Below are positions 23,746-32,395 of a stretch of 54,449 bases of DNA, one piece after another; position 1 is the stretch's first letter; each line of letters opens with the position of its first letter. The stretch is from Paludibacteraceae bacterium (GTDB lineage: Bacteria; Bacteroidota; Bacteroidia; Bacteroidales; Paludibacteraceae): assembly GCA_017558065.1 (NCBI GenBank), contig JAFYWK010000072.1:1-54449 (forward strand), in the 5' to 3' direction. The position numbers and the translations under genes are program-made. The notes under the pieces are model-generated. The model had not been told where the DNA came from, ran no database searches, and worked only from the letters and a program-made list of their open reading frames with translations.

Positions 23746-25051
23746 GTTTTTTGTAGAGGATACTGCTATCACCGTAGCTCAGGAAGCGGAAGTCGTGGGA
23801 GAGGGCGTAGTCGTAAATCGTATGCCAGTCGCCTCCGACAAATGCACTTACCAAGAGCAACAGCGTGGATTTGGGTTGATGGAAATTCGTAATCAACTGA
23901 TCCACCACACGGAAAGTATATCTGGGTTTGATCATAATCTGCGTTTCTGCATGCAGCACATCTTGCCCCGTAGCATCCAAATACGCCACTATTGCTTGCA
24001 ATGCCTCACGCGTGGAGAGCATGTGCTCCCGCTCGTAGGGGGCGAACTGGGGGACGGAGAGCGGTTGTGTAGAGTGGTGTAGCGGTTGTGTAGAGTGGTG
24101 TAGCAGTTGTTCGCCGAGGAAGTATAGACTCTCCAGGGTGCGCATGCTGGTGGTGCCGACAGCGACGATATGACCGAGGTTGGCAATGATCTGCTGGATT
24201 GTTTGGCGTGGCACGGCGATAATCTCGGTATGCATGGTATGTTGGTTGGCATCAGCCACCTTCACGGGTTGGAAAGTACCCGCACCGACGTGCAAAGTGA
24301 CTTCGGCTGTCTGTATGCCTTTTTGGCGCAAGCCGTTGAGGACATTATCCGTGAAATGAAGACCTGCAGTGGGGGCAGCCACCGAACCTTTGATGCGCGA
24401 ATAGACGGTCTGATAGGTCGTTTTGTCGCTCTCCTCAGTCTTGCGATTGAGGTATGGCGGAATAGGCAGTTCGCCTACGGCGTCCAATATCTCAGCAAAG
24501 CTGAGATGAGAAGTGAGAGGTGAGGAGAGAGAGGCGGGGGTGTTCCACCAAAATCGTACGGCGAAGGTGTTGCCTGTTTGTTCGCCTTTTTCTGCAAAGA
24601 GGGTGATGGTGTCACCAGAGGGGAGCAGAACGGGCAGAGATAACGCGCCTGTTTTCCATTTCTTGGCATTGCCAATCATACACTTCCATGTACAACCATC
24701 GGTTGCGCCCAAACTGAGTTGATAATCATGTGGCTCTAAAGGTTCGAGGCAGAAGATCTCAATGCGAGCGCCAAGCGGTTGTGTAGAGTTGTTTAGGGTG
24801 GTGTAGAATTGTGTAGAGTTGTTTAGGGTGGTTTTGTGAAATACCAAGCGTGCTTGTATCACGCGCGTGTTATTATATATAAGGAGTGAGTTGGCTGGCA
24901 GGTATTCGCCCACATGGCAGAAGCGGTCCTCACTGACCTTGCCATCGCGGTAAACGAGTAGTTTGCTCTGATCGCGCTCTGTCAGAGGATATTTAGCAAT
25001 ACGCTCATCGGGTAGAGGGTAGTTGTATTCTTCTATAAGGATTTCTTCCAT
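23738..25051 (-). CDS. queA: S-adenosylmethionine:tRNA ribosyltransferase-isomerase (QueA family)
   Basis: 437 residues. Family motifs: YPLPDERIAKYPLTERDQSK near 10, LLIYNNTRVIQARL near 55, VYSRIKGSVAAPTAGLHFT near 222, VTLHVGAGTFQPVK near 260, VAVGTTSMRTLESL near 300 and LITNFHQPKSTLLLLVSAF near 385. QueA transfers ribosyl from SAM to preQ1 in tRNA to make epoxyqueuosine; tgt, four genes upstream in the same direction, makes its substrate. Two in-frame repeat insertions stand out: TTLNNSTQFYTTLNNSTQ near 74-91 and HHSTQPLHHSTQP near 318-330. The start overlaps the rlmL-like stop by 19 bp. Confidence 0.92.
   Translation of the reverse strand: MEEILIEEYNYPLPDERIAKYPLTERDQSKLLVYRDGKVSEDRFCHVGEYLPANSLLIYNNTRVIQARLVFHKTTLNNSTQFYTTLNNSTQPLGARIEIFCLEPLEPHDYQLSLGATDGCTWKCMIGNAKKWKTGALSLPVLLPSGDTITLFAEKGEQTGNTFAVRFWWNTPASLSSPLTSHLSFAEILDAVGELPIPPYLNRKTEESDKTTYQTVYSRIKGSVAAPTAGLHFTDNVLNGLRQKGIQTAEVTLHVGAGTFQPVKVADANQHTMHTEIIAVPRQTIQQIIANLGHIVAVGTTSMRTLESLYFLGEQLLHHSTQPLHHSTQPLSVPQFAPYEREHMLSTREALQAIVAYLDATGQDVLHAETQIMIKPRYTFRVVDQLITNFHQPKSTLLLLVSAFVGGDWHTIYDYALSHDFRFLSYGDSSILYKKQY
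24060..24112. repeat. 21-bp tandem repeat inside queA
   Basis: GCGGTTGTGTAGAGTGGTGTA occurs twice head to tail, plus a partial third copy. It encodes HHSTQPL twice. Confidence 0.85.
24498..24534. repeat. GTGAGAG-type repeat inside queA
   Basis: GCTGAGATGAGAAGTGAGAG followed by GTGAGGAGAGAGAGG: degenerate 7-8-mer repeats encoding the serine/leucine-rich ASLSSPLTSHLS segment. Confidence 0.4.
24776..24838. repeat. ~30-bp tandem repeat inside queA
   Basis: The unit TTGTGTAGAGTTGTTTAGGG plus TGGTGTAGAA occurs twice. It encodes TTLNNSTQ twice and shares the GTTGTGTAG core with 23699 and 24060. Confidence 0.85.
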
Positions 25052-26202
25052 GTCTTTCTATCACCCTTGAACAATTCATACTTATTAAATAGACAATCCA
25101 GATCGCCGTTCACCAAGCGAACACGTTTGGCTGGGCGTAGTCCTACGCACTTGAGGGCATCCTCGTTGCTGGAGATAATCCATGCCGTAGCCCCACTAAA
25201 CTGATGCTTGAGGGCGGTGCCCATATCTTGGTAGAGGCGCAATACATCTTTGTCTTGCGAGAGACGTTCGCCATATGGGGGATTCATCATGACAAGCGCA
25301 CCTTCGGTGGTTTGGTCTGCAAGGCGGAGTTCTTGTACACGAATCTGTTTGACCTCTATATCTCGTTGCAGATTAGCCGATTGCACATTCTTGATGGCTG
25401 CTTGCACGGCATAGAAGCCCGCATCGGAGCCATAAATCTTGTGTGTGAACTCGCGTTCGCGACTATCGTCGCTGTATATATCCTCAAAGAGGTCGGCATC
25501 GAAGTCTGCCCATTTCTCGAAGGCAAAACCTTTGCGATAGATACCTGGTGCAATATTGCGTGCAATGAGAGCCGCCTCAATGAGCAATGTGCCTGAGCCG
25601 CACATGGGGTCGTAGAAGTCGCTTTGTCCTTTCCAGCCCGCCAGCAACAACATACCCGCAGCAAGCGCCTCATTGATAGGTGCTTGTGTGTTAGCCACAC
25701 GATAACCGCGTTTGTGCAGACTCTCACCCGAGCTATCGAGAGAGAGTGTCACCAAGTCGCCTGCTATATGCACATTGAGATAGAGGTCGGGATTGGTGAG
25801 TTGTACGCTTGGGCGCACGCCACCATGCTCCATCCACCAGTCCACGATGGCATCCTTCACGCGATAGGTGATGAACTGCGAATGGCGAAAGAGGTCTGAA
25901 TATACAGTAGCATCAATCTGGAACGTGGTTTTGGCGGTCATATACTGCGCCCAGTCCAGCAGTTTGACCTGCTCGTATATGTCATCGGTCTTCTTAGCTT
26001 TGAAGGTAGCTATTGGCACCAGAATACGCGAAGCAGTACGCAGGCAGAAGTTTGCGGTATATAACATACGTTTGTCGCCCGTGAACGATACTGCGCGACG
26101 TTCTATTTGCACATTATTGGCACCCAACTCTATCAATTCGTTTGCGAGCACTTGCTCCAAGCCCTTGAAGGTCTTTGCCAACATTTGAAATTCTTTATTC
26201 AT
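25033..26202 (-). CDS. THUMP-domain RNA methyltransferase, RlmL-like
   Basis: 389 residues. The N-terminal THUMP domain (about 1-160) binds RNA. The methyltransferase domain has YRVANTQAPINEALAAGMLL, the SAM-binding FYDPMCGSGTLLIEAAL near 197 and the catalytic MMNPPYGERL near 306, the NPPY motif of N2-guanine methyltransferases. The layout matches the N-terminal half of E. coli RlmL (m2G2445 of 23S rRNA); the RlmK half is absent, as usual in Bacteroidetes. It starts 2 bp after the upstream permease stop and overlaps queA by 19 bp, so these genes are co-transcribed. Confidence 0.88.
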   Translation of the reverse strand: MNKEFQMLAKTFKGLEQVLANELIELGANNVQIERRAVSFTGDKRMLYTANFCLRTASRILVPIATFKAKKTDDIYEQVKLLDWAQYMTAKTTFQIDATVYSDLFRHSQFITYRVKDAIVDWWMEHGGVRPSVQLTNPDLYLNVHIAGDLVTLSLDSSGESLHKRGYRVANTQAPINEALAAGMLLLAGWKGQSDFYDPMCGSGTLLIEAALIARNIAPGIYRKGFAFEKWADFDADLFEDIYSDDSREREFTHKIYGSDAGFYAVQAAIKNVQSANLQRDIEVKQIRVQELRLADQTTEGALVMMNPPYGERLSQDKDVLRLYQDMGTALKHQFSGATAWIISSNEDALKCVGLRPAKRVRLVNGDLDCLFNKYELFKGDRKTWKKSL

Positions 26203-26203
26203 A

Positions 26204-27277
26204 TTAACGACTTACTCGAATATACAACACTATACCTATTGCAAGGAACATAAAGTTTGGCAACCACACACTCATGAACGGCGATAAGACGCCATTCACC
26301 GAGAAGGTGGTGGACACCGTAGAAAAGAGGATATACAGCGCGCTGAGTGTCAGACCTACTCCCAAATTTTTGCCCATGCCGCCACGCACTTTCTTGGAAC
26401 TCATCGTCACGCCCAGCAGCGTCATAATGAATGCGCCTATCGGACTCGCCCAACGTTTCCACCACTCCGTTTCGAAAGCCTGCACATTACCAGAACCGCG
26501 TTTGCGCTGTATCTCGATGTATTGTTTGAGTTCGGGATTAGGCATCATTTGCGCATTCTCGGCAGTATAGAAAAGTTCCTTGGGTAACACAGGAATAATC
26601 GTGTCTAAGCGAGTGCCGCGCGTAAGCGTCTCGCGCATTCCATCAAAATCACGACGCACAAACTTGTCGAAATGCCAGTTGTAAGCGGAGTCATAGTGAA
26701 TGCGATCGGCAGTGATACGCATAGTCAGTTTCTTGCCATCAAAATGCTCCAGAGAAGCACGATAACCTAAATTAGTACGTTTCTGAAAACTCTCGATATA
26801 TAGGATGGTTCCTGGTTCGACCTCCATCTGCACGTTGCGTGCATTCTCACGACTGAAGTGTTCAATATACTTATCTTGGAACGTGAGCATTTTTTCGGAA
26901 GCAGGCGGAATCACATAACCCGTCATCCAAAATGAGAAGACAAACAGCAGCAACGCACTCACAAAATAGGGCCACATAAAACGATGGTAACTCACGCCAC
27001 TGGCTAAAATAGCAATAATCTCGCTATCGCCCGCCAACTTCGAAGTGAAGAAAATCACCGATATGAAGATGAACAGCGGGCTGAACATATTCATGTAATA
27101 AGGAATGAAATTCAGGTAATAATCCAAGATTATCTCACGCATACTCACCTGATTTTCAAAGAAGTTGTCCAGTTTCTCCGTCAAGTCGAAGATCACCGCA
27201 ATACTCATAATCAGCACAATCGAAAAGATGAATGTGCCGAGGAACTTGCCTATTATGTATTTGTCGAGACGCTTCAT
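26204..27277 (-). CDS. LptF/LptG-family permease (YjgP/YjgQ)
   Basis: 357 residues. An N-terminal membrane helix LGTFIFSIVLIMSIAVIFDL follows RLDKYIIGKFL; FIPYYMNMFSPLFIFISVIF and SGVSYHRFMWPYFVSALLLF come next, then a large periplasmic domain (about 120-270) and three C-terminal helices (about 278-352). This is the LptF/G pattern of the ABC exporter that moves lipopolysaccharide from the inner membrane to the Lpt bridge. Which of the two subunits it is cannot be told from one copy. Its ATG is preceded within 7 bp by the repeat module at 27284. Confidence 0.9.
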   Translation of the reverse strand: MKRLDKYIIGKFLGTFIFSIVLIMSIAVIFDLTEKLDNFFENQVSMREIILDYYLNFIPYYMNMFSPLFIFISVIFFTSKLAGDSEIIAILASGVSYHRFMWPYFVSALLLFVFSFWMTGYVIPPASEKMLTFQDKYIEHFSRENARNVQMEVEPGTILYIESFQKRTNLGYRASLEHFDGKKLTMRITADRIHYDSAYNWHFDKFVRRDFDGMRETLTRGTRLDTIIPVLPKELFYTAENAQMMPNPELKQYIEIQRKRGSGNVQAFETEWWKRWASPIGAFIMTLLGVTMSSKKVRGGMGKNLGVGLTLSALYILFSTVSTTFSVNGVLSPFMSVWLPNFMFLAIGIVLYIRVSR

Positions 27278-27283
27278 TTTATT

Positions 27284-27380
27284 TGAGGTTAGAGGTTAAA
27301 GGTTAAAGGCTAAAGGTGGGTAATATGCGGCAAAGCCGCTATTTCTGGCCTCTCGCCTAATCGCCTCTCGCCTCATTGCC
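27284..27380. repeat. Repeat module with GCGGC hairpin, copy a
   Basis: GAGGTTAGAGGTTAAAGGTT continues with AAAGGCTAAAGGTGGGTAAT, then ATGCGGCaaaGCCGCTATTT, then GCCTCTCGCCTAATCGCCTC. It lies between tgt and the permease start; homologous to 28537 and 47033. Confidence 0.85.
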
Positions 27381-27386
27381 TATAAA

Positions 27387-28526
27387 CTACATACGTTGCA
27401 TGAGTCGGGGGGTGATGTCGTCTTTCCACGCCTTGAAGTCGCCTGCAAGGATATGCTTGCGTGCTTCGCCCACGAGCCAGAGGTAGAACGCCAGGTTGTG
27501 GATACTGAGTATCTCCAAGCCAAGCATCTCCTGCGCATGGATGAGGTGACGCACATAGGCGCGGGTATAGTGGTGGTCCACAAAACTGGTGCCGCAGGGG
27601 TCCAATTCGGTGAAGTCATCCTCCCACTTCTTGTTGCGCAGGTTCATCACTCCATTCTGCGTAAAGATCATACCGTTGCGACCATTACGGGTTGGCATGA
27701 CGCAGTCGAACATATCCACGCCGCGTTCGATACCCTCCAGGATATTCCATGGCGTACCCACGCCCATGAGGTAGCGCGGTTTGTTCTGAGGCAGGATATC
27801 ATTGACCACCTCAATCATGGCGTACATATCTTCGGTAGGTTCGCCTACTGCCAGTCCGCCGATGGCATAGCCATCGCGGTCGAGGTCACGCAGGCGCTTC
27901 GCCGCATCTTGGCGCAGGTCAGGATATACGCAGCCCTGCACGATAGGGAAGAGGTGCTGGCGGTAGCCATAGAGGTCGGGGGTGTTATCGAAACGTTGGA
28001 TACAACGGTCGAGCCAGCGATGGGTGCGCCCCATGGATTTCTGTGCGTATTGGCGGTCGGCAGTACCAGGGCAGCACTCGTCGAATGCCATGATGATGTC
28101 GGCACCAATCTCGCGCTGGATATCCATGACGTTCTCGGGGGTGAACATGAGTTTTCGTCCGTCGATGTGGGAGGAGAACTGCACACCCTCTTCGGTCATC
28201 TTGCGTATATCGGTGAGAGAGAAGACTTGGAAGCCACCCGAGTCGGTGAGGATAGGGCGTGTCCAGCCCTCAAAACGATGCAAGCCGCCCGCCTTGTGCA
28301 GGATGTCGGTGCCAGGGCGCAGGTAGAGGTGGTAGGTGTTGCCAAGGATGATCTGTGCGTTGATATCCTCTTCGAGGAAGGTACGTTGCACACCTTTGAC
28401 AGTACCCACGGTGCCCACAGGCATAAAAATAGGGGTTTGGATATCCCCATGGTCTGTATGCACCACGCCAGCGCGTGCGCACGTGTGCGCATCTGTATGT
28501 ATGAGGTCAAAAAAAACTTTCTCCAT
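27387..28526 (-). CDS. tgt: tRNA-guanine transglycosylase
   Basis: 379 residues. Motifs: ANTYHLYLRPGTDIL region near 65, ILTDSGGFQVFSL near 92 (active-site region), IMAFDECCPG near 146, YAIGGLAVGEPTE near 215 and GVGTPWNILEGIERGVDMFD near 255 (nucleophile aspartate region), CVMPTRNGRNG. It exchanges guanine-34 for preQ1 in tRNA. The C-terminal CxCxxC zinc motif of the E. coli enzyme is replaced by ELDPCGTSFVDHHYTRAYVR, as I recall for Bacteroidetes homologues. The repeat module 28537 ends 10 bp before its ATG. Same direction as queA, consistent with a queuosine cluster. Confidence 0.95.
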   Translation of the reverse strand: MEKVFFDLIHTDAHTCARAGVVHTDHGDIQTPIFMPVGTVGTVKGVQRTFLEEDINAQIILGNTYHLYLRPGTDILHKAGGLHRFEGWTRPILTDSGGFQVFSLTDIRKMTEEGVQFSSHIDGRKLMFTPENVMDIQREIGADIIMAFDECCPGTADRQYAQKSMGRTHRWLDRCIQRFDNTPDLYGYRQHLFPIVQGCVYPDLRQDAAKRLRDLDRDGYAIGGLAVGEPTEDMYAMIEVVNDILPQNKPRYLMGVGTPWNILEGIERGVDMFDCVMPTRNGRNGMIFTQNGVMNLRNKKWEDDFTELDPCGTSFVDHHYTRAYVRHLIHAQEMLGLEILSIHNLAFYLWLVGEARKHILAGDFKAWKDDITPRLMQRM

Positions 28527-28536
28527 TTGATTGAAA

Positions 28537-28619
28537 TGAGGTTAGAGGTGAAAGGTTAAAGGTTAGAGGCGGGTGATATGCGGCTGCGCCGCTATGTCTT
28601 GCCTTTTGCCTCATCGCCC
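28537..28619. repeat. Repeat module with GCGGC hairpin, copy b
   Basis: GAGGTTAGAGGTGAAAGGTT, AAAGGTTAGAGGCGGGTGAT, ATGCGGCtgcGCCGCTATGT, CTTGCCTTTTGCCTCATCGC. It fills the whole gap between tgt and panD. Confidence 0.85.
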
Positions 28620-28961
28620 TTATACTCTATTGTTATTAGGGAAAATGATAGCGGGTTTGAAGGTTTTTACTTCTTCTTCGGTCATCAGGGCGTATGCCAT
28701 GATAATAACGGTGTCGCCCACATGTACGAGGTGCGCCGCAGCCCCATTGATGCAGATACAACCGCTACCGCGTTTGCCCGGAATGACGTAGGTCTCGATG
28801 CGTGCGCCATTGGTGTTATCTACGATTTGCACTTTCTCGCCTGCGTAGATATTGGCAGCATTCATGAGGTCTTCATCAATGGTGATACTACCGATATAGT
28901 CTAAGTTAGCTTCGGTCACCGTCACGCGGTGTATCTTGGATTTAAGTATTTGTAACAACAT
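28620..28961 (-). CDS. panD: Aspartate 1-decarboxylase
   Basis: 113 residues, the usual length for PanD. The self-cleavage site is in [15 protein letters not shown]: cleavage between Gly24 and Ser25 makes the pyruvoyl group. Further signatures are [19 protein letters not shown] and [20 protein letters not shown]. It decarboxylates L-aspartate to beta-alanine for pantothenate and CoA synthesis. It is the first gene of the panD-tgt-permease-rlmL-queA-tatD run; its leader is divergent from the tRNA-Ser(TGA) promoter. Confidence 0.96.
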   Translation of the reverse strand: MLLQILKSKIHRVTVTEANLDYIGSITIDEDLMNAANIYAGEKVQIVDNTNGARIETYVIPGKRGSGCICINGAAAHLVHVGDTVIIMAYALMTEEEVKTFKPAIIFPNNNRV

Positions 28962-29027
28962 TTTTGCACAATTTTGGGTGCAAAATTACTATAAAAAATC
29001 GATATACGCAAAAAAAGTGCATAAAAA

Positions 29028-29059
29028 TTTGCACAATTCAAAAAAAAGCAGTACTTTTG
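29028..29059 (+). promoter_or_regulatory. Promoter of tRNA-Ser(TGA)
   Basis: TTTG (29028-29031), 20 bp, TACTTTTG (29052-29059). Confidence 0.8.
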
Positions 29060-29073
29060 CAGCCGATTTCGAA

Positions 29074-29159
<86 letters not shown>

Positions 29160-29164
29160 AAAAG

Positions 29165-29207
29165 AAAACCTACAAGGAATTATGTTTCAACCTTGTAGGT
29201 TTTTTTT
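29165..29207 (+). terminator. Terminator behind tRNA-Ser, supplied by element II
   Basis: AAAACCTACAAGG (29165-29177) pairs perfectly with CCTTGTAGGTTTT (29191-29203), then T's. It is element DNA but serves the host tRNA. Confidence 0.88.
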
Positions 29208-29225
29208 ATGCCCAAAAAGATGCAC

Positions 29226-29239
29226 CAAAAATGCACCAA
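29226..29239 (-). promoter_or_regulatory. Candidate integrase arm-binding site (left)
   Basis: TTGGTGCATTTTTG on the minus strand; exactly repeated on the plus strand at 38587-38600 near attR. Inverted arm sites near both ends are typical of tyrosine integrases. Confidence 0.5.
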
Positions 29240-29368
29240 CCCCGTTTATAAGCACTTTGGCGGGCGTTTTTTCGCCCAAACTTTCTACCCCATCTTTTCT
29301 CTCTGCTTGGCAACGCAAAATGCGGTGTGCATTTTTTCTGCTATTTTTGTTGAAAAAAATGCACGAAA

Positions 29369-29394
29369 AAGGGAACCACCTTTGTAGTTCCCTT
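29369..29394 (-). terminator. Terminator of the integrase gene
   Basis: AAGGGAAC / GTTCCCTT stem abutting the integrase stop codon, followed on the minus strand by TTTTT. Confidence 0.7.
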
Positions 29395-30729
29395 CTAAAA
29401 ATGTTTTTCCATAAACATTCGCCTTTTCTTATCTCCGATTGCAAAATATGGTCTCATTGCCTTGAAATCTTCGTGTCCAGTGTATGTTCTAATCATTTCT
29501 TCTGTCCAACCCTCTTCCGCACAATGCACAACAAAAGTTCTTCGTCCAGCGTGTGTAGCAATAATGTCGCATATCTTGGCTGTGATGTCGCTTCTGTCAT
29601 TCCCACAATACTCTGTTTTGCTTACTTCTCTCGTTATCCCCAATCTGCGCGCTATCTTCTTCAAGCACTTATTCATTTTCTGATTTGATTTCTTGGGGAA
29701 AAGCAGTCCTTTTTCCGTCTCCCTATCCTTATACTTCATATATATGCTCTTGCTATATTCATTCAAGAATATGGTGGGAGCGTCGTCCGTCTTCTTGCTC
29801 ACTATCGTGAATGATGACGGGTCATCGGGATTATCAAAATGGGCTTTCTTTAATAACGCCAAATCACTATGTCGCAACGAGGTCGCACAGCAGAAGCAAA
29901 ATCTATCCCTTGCTAATTCCAAGTCCTTTTCAAGTTCATCAAACTTGTAATTATAGAATAACTGAAACTCGTCCCAAGTCAAATAATTGAACGGTGTTGG
30001 CTTCGCAGTCTTTAATTTCTTAACCTTATGTTTCATCACATCGCTCCCATACTTCAAATATCCCTTCTCATATGCCCAATCCAAAATCTGTCCGAAGTAT
30101 GACATATGGTTCTCAATCGTTTTATTGTTATATCCCTCACTGATGAGGAAGTTCTGATATTCGTCCAATGTTGCACCTGTTATCTTATCCATCATCAACA
30201 TCGGGTTCATTTCTTGAAGTTTGCTCTGCACAGCACTCAATTTGTCAAATGACGGATGGTCCCAGTATTTCTTTCTGTTTCTGTGGCTCTTCTTTGCTGG
30301 TTTCCAATGTTCTTCCTTACTCCTAACCTCCACATAAATCTTTGAAAACTCATCAAATGTCAGGTTCTTTATTCTTGTGAGTTTCACGCAAGGGTCGTAA
30401 AAACTCTCAATAACTAAATCTATCCAATCCTGCCTATCTTTTTTATCCGTCATTTTCTCCAATTCTCGTTCGCCGATAATTGCTTTTTCTATATGGCTGC
30501 CCAGTTTAGCGAGTTCATCACGAAGTTTTGCAAGTTCTTGCTGCTTTTCCACACTCTCAATCTTACTAATCTTTCTTACTGAATTGGTCTTATCGTCCCA
30601 ATCTTTCGGCGACACATACAGTTTTGTCTTGCATCCTACACGGAAACTTCTTGACACTGATATTCTTACAAGTATTTGGCTCTTCTTGTTTGCGTCCTGT
30701 TTTTTTGACAATTCAAAATTAATAGTCAT
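29395..30729 (-). CDS. Tyrosine recombinase (integrase of element II)
   Basis: 444 residues. The N-terminal part (VRISVSRSFRVGCKTKLYVS) is the arm-DNA-binding domain of Bacteroidetes integrases; a SAM-like core-binding domain spans about 125-235 (LDEYQNFLISEGYNNKTIEN). Catalytic part: CATSLRHSDLALLKK near 283 (first Arg), a Lys near VSKKTDD, ATHAGRRTFVVH near 394 (HxxR: His, Arg), YTGHEDFKAMRPYF near 421 (His ... final Tyr). It reads toward attL. The gene overlaps the upstream HTH gene by 11 bp, so the pair is translationally linked. Confidence 0.93.
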   Translation of the reverse strand: MTINFELSKKQDANKKSQILVRISVSRSFRVGCKTKLYVSPKDWDDKTNSVRKISKIESVEKQQELAKLRDELAKLGSHIEKAIIGERELEKMTDKKDRQDWIDLVIESFYDPCVKLTRIKNLTFDEFSKIYVEVRSKEEHWKPAKKSHRNRKKYWDHPSFDKLSAVQSKLQEMNPMLMMDKITGATLDEYQNFLISEGYNNKTIENHMSYFGQILDWAYEKGYLKYGSDVMKHKVKKLKTAKPTPFNYLTWDEFQLFYNYKFDELEKDLELARDRFCFCCATSLRHSDLALLKKAHFDNPDDPSSFTIVSKKTDDAPTIFLNEYSKSIYMKYKDRETEKGLLFPKKSNQKMNKCLKKIARRLGITREVSKTEYCGNDRSDITAKICDIIATHAGRRTFVVHCAEEGWTEEMIRTYTGHEDFKAMRPYFAIGDKKRRMFMEKHF

Positions 30730-31027
30730 ATTCTACGCTGCTCCCTTTCTTTAATTCAATTTCTTTCTTCGCATAATAATCCATTCCACCAATAGTTCTG
30801 GCTGTTAAATACCCAGAGTGTTTCCACCTATTGATGGTGGAGATACTCTTATTAAAAATCATTGCAGTCTCACGGCTACTATACCACTCCTGCTTTTCCT
30901 TTAACTTATTGGCTTCCGCCAACTTCTTCGCCCACTCTTCTTGCCAATAGCAAAACAGGGCTTTCAAATCTTCCATCTTCACCGTGATGGAGAGATTGCT
31001 TTCGTCAATATTGATATTTCTACTCAT
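30719..31027 (-). CDS. Excisionase-like helix-turn-helix protein
   Basis: 102 residues. An N-terminal helix-rich part (LFCYWQEEWAKKLAEANKLK) is followed by a MerR/HTH_17-type domain: WYSSRETAMIFNKSISTINR, WKHSGYLTARTIGGMDYYAK. Proteins of this type directly upstream of a Bacteroidetes integrase usually act as recombination directionality factors or regulators. The 11-bp overlap with the integrase supports a joint role. Confidence 0.8.
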   Translation of the reverse strand: MSRNINIDESNLSITVKMEDLKALFCYWQEEWAKKLAEANKLKEKQEWYSSRETAMIFNKSISTINRWKHSGYLTARTIGGMDYYAKKEIELKKGSSVEYDY

Positions 31028-31231
31028 ATGATTATATTATTAAAATTTCAAAAATTAGAAGGCTTGAAATTGAACTCATCGTTATATTCACCATTTCTCA
31101 ACCTTGTATTATAAAAATAACAAACCTCCGAGAAAAATGACGAAAAAATGCATTTTTTTTCAAAAAAAATGTCGTTTTTCTCTCTTTATAATCTACAATA
31201 TCTTTCTCCAAACTATCCACCATACAAAAGC

Positions 31232-31265
31232 AAGGTCCGCGAGTATCTCATACCCTGCGGACCTT
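31232..31265 (-). terminator. Terminator of the element II resolvase gene
   Basis: AAGGTCCGC / GCGGACCTT, nine perfect pairs with a 16-nt loop; a weak T-rich run follows on the minus strand. The rest of 31028-31320 shows no gene. Confidence 0.6.
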
Positions 31266-31320
31266 AGCGCCATCACAACACCGAAGTGCTGATATATCCA
31301 TTTGATTTGTTCTATGTTTA

Positions 31321-31998
31321 TCATATGCCAAACTCCTTCTTTAATCGTTTAATGGTGCTTTCTGAAACATCTGTTAGTTTAGCCACCTTTCGTATTGGAT
31401 AACCAACACGCAGAAGTTTCAGTGCCTCCTTATATTCCTCTTTCTTGGTATCAACGGGCTTGCGATAACCGACCTTACGACCAAGACCAGACTTACCAGT
31501 TGTAGCAATGTTCTTATCCACATAGACCTTCCTGCCCGATTGTAGGCGATAGTGTATGTTCTCACGCTCCATTTGGGCACAGGTTCCCAGAACGGCTATC
31601 ATAATAGTAAGGTAAGGGTTCTCTTTGCCATCAGATCCGTAGATGGATATACCTTCTTTTTGAAAATAGACATTCAAGCGGTTCTCCTTTGCGAAGCGGA
31701 TATTAGCGAGGACTTCATCTACATTTCTACCGAGACGGCTCAACTCCGAGAGCAATAACACATCAACCTTCTCCTCTATACAATATGTCAAACACTCTTG
31801 GAGAACTGGTCGCTCGTGGTTCTTCTTCGCTCCACTAATATGCTCCTCAAAAGTTCTACATATCGTCATCGTGTTCTTGTTGGCGTAATCTGTTAGGTCT
31901 ATCACTTGTCTTTCTGTTGATTGTCTTTCCCCTGTTGAGGATACGCGAGCATATATTGCCGCTCTGATGTCTGTTGTCATAGTCATATATGGGTTCAT
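31321..31998 (-). CDS. Small serine recombinase (resolvase type) of element II
   Basis: 225 residues with the longest start; ATGs six and seven codons downstream (around 31980) fit the family better because the domain begins AAIYARVSSTGERQ. The catalytic serine is in VSS. Other motifs are LLLSELSRLGRN, CAQMERENIHYRLQSGRKVY and a C-terminal HTH (YPIRKVAKLTDVSESTIKRL). It is clearly homologous to the element I resolvase at 9501-10133, with many identical blocks (HISGAK, ELSR-GRN, MERENI/LERENI, RLQSGRK). Likely role: resolving dimers or multimers of the circular element. Confidence 0.9.
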   Translation of the reverse strand: MNPYMTMTTDIRAAIYARVSSTGERQSTERQVIDLTDYANKNTMTICRTFEEHISGAKKNHERPVLQECLTYCIEEKVDVLLLSELSRLGRNVDEVLANIRFAKENRLNVYFQKEGISIYGSDGKENPYLTIMIAVLGTCAQMERENIHYRLQSGRKVYVDKNIATTGKSGLGRKVGYRKPVDTKKEEYKEALKLLRVGYPIRKVAKLTDVSESTIKRLKKEFGI

Positions 31999-32395
31999 TT
32001 TAATGTTGTGTTCATTTAAGTCTTATATGGTCATTTGAACCTATTGGTTCTTGCGGTCATATCTAACAAAGAGTTATTTGGTCTCATTTTGGATATTGTT
32101 CTCAAAAAAAATAATTATAAAATAATTATTTTTTGCAAAATTACAAAAAATCTTTCATACCACCAAGGAAAAATCACAAAAAATTGGTCCATAACTGTAT
32201 GGTCCTCAAGTAGTTATACAGAACAATGAGAACAAAAAAACGGAGGATGTCCTAATAGAACATCCTCCTGAACCTTATCCTTAATAAGGATACCTGAAAG
32301 TCTCAATTTGTCAAATAATAGATTTATACCGCTGATTATCAGTTGTTTAGAAAAGCAACCCATCCAAACACACCTTTTTTCATACTCTACGCCCC
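31999..32395. other. Intergenic region of element II with palindrome and terminator
   Basis: No gene. Contains an AT palindrome (ATAATTAT aaa ATAATTAT, near 32109-32129) and the hairpin TATCCTTA ata AGGATA (32277-32293), besides the terminator listed separately. Confidence 0.4.
32242..32268 (-). terminator. Terminator of the gene at 32396
   Basis: GGAGGATGT / ACATCCTCC, nine pairs, loop of nine; the minus strand runs on into GTTTTTTTG. Confidence 0.75.

Noticed and set aside
27396-28559. 387-codon plus-strand ORF
   Set aside because: Antisense of tgt, with no family character.
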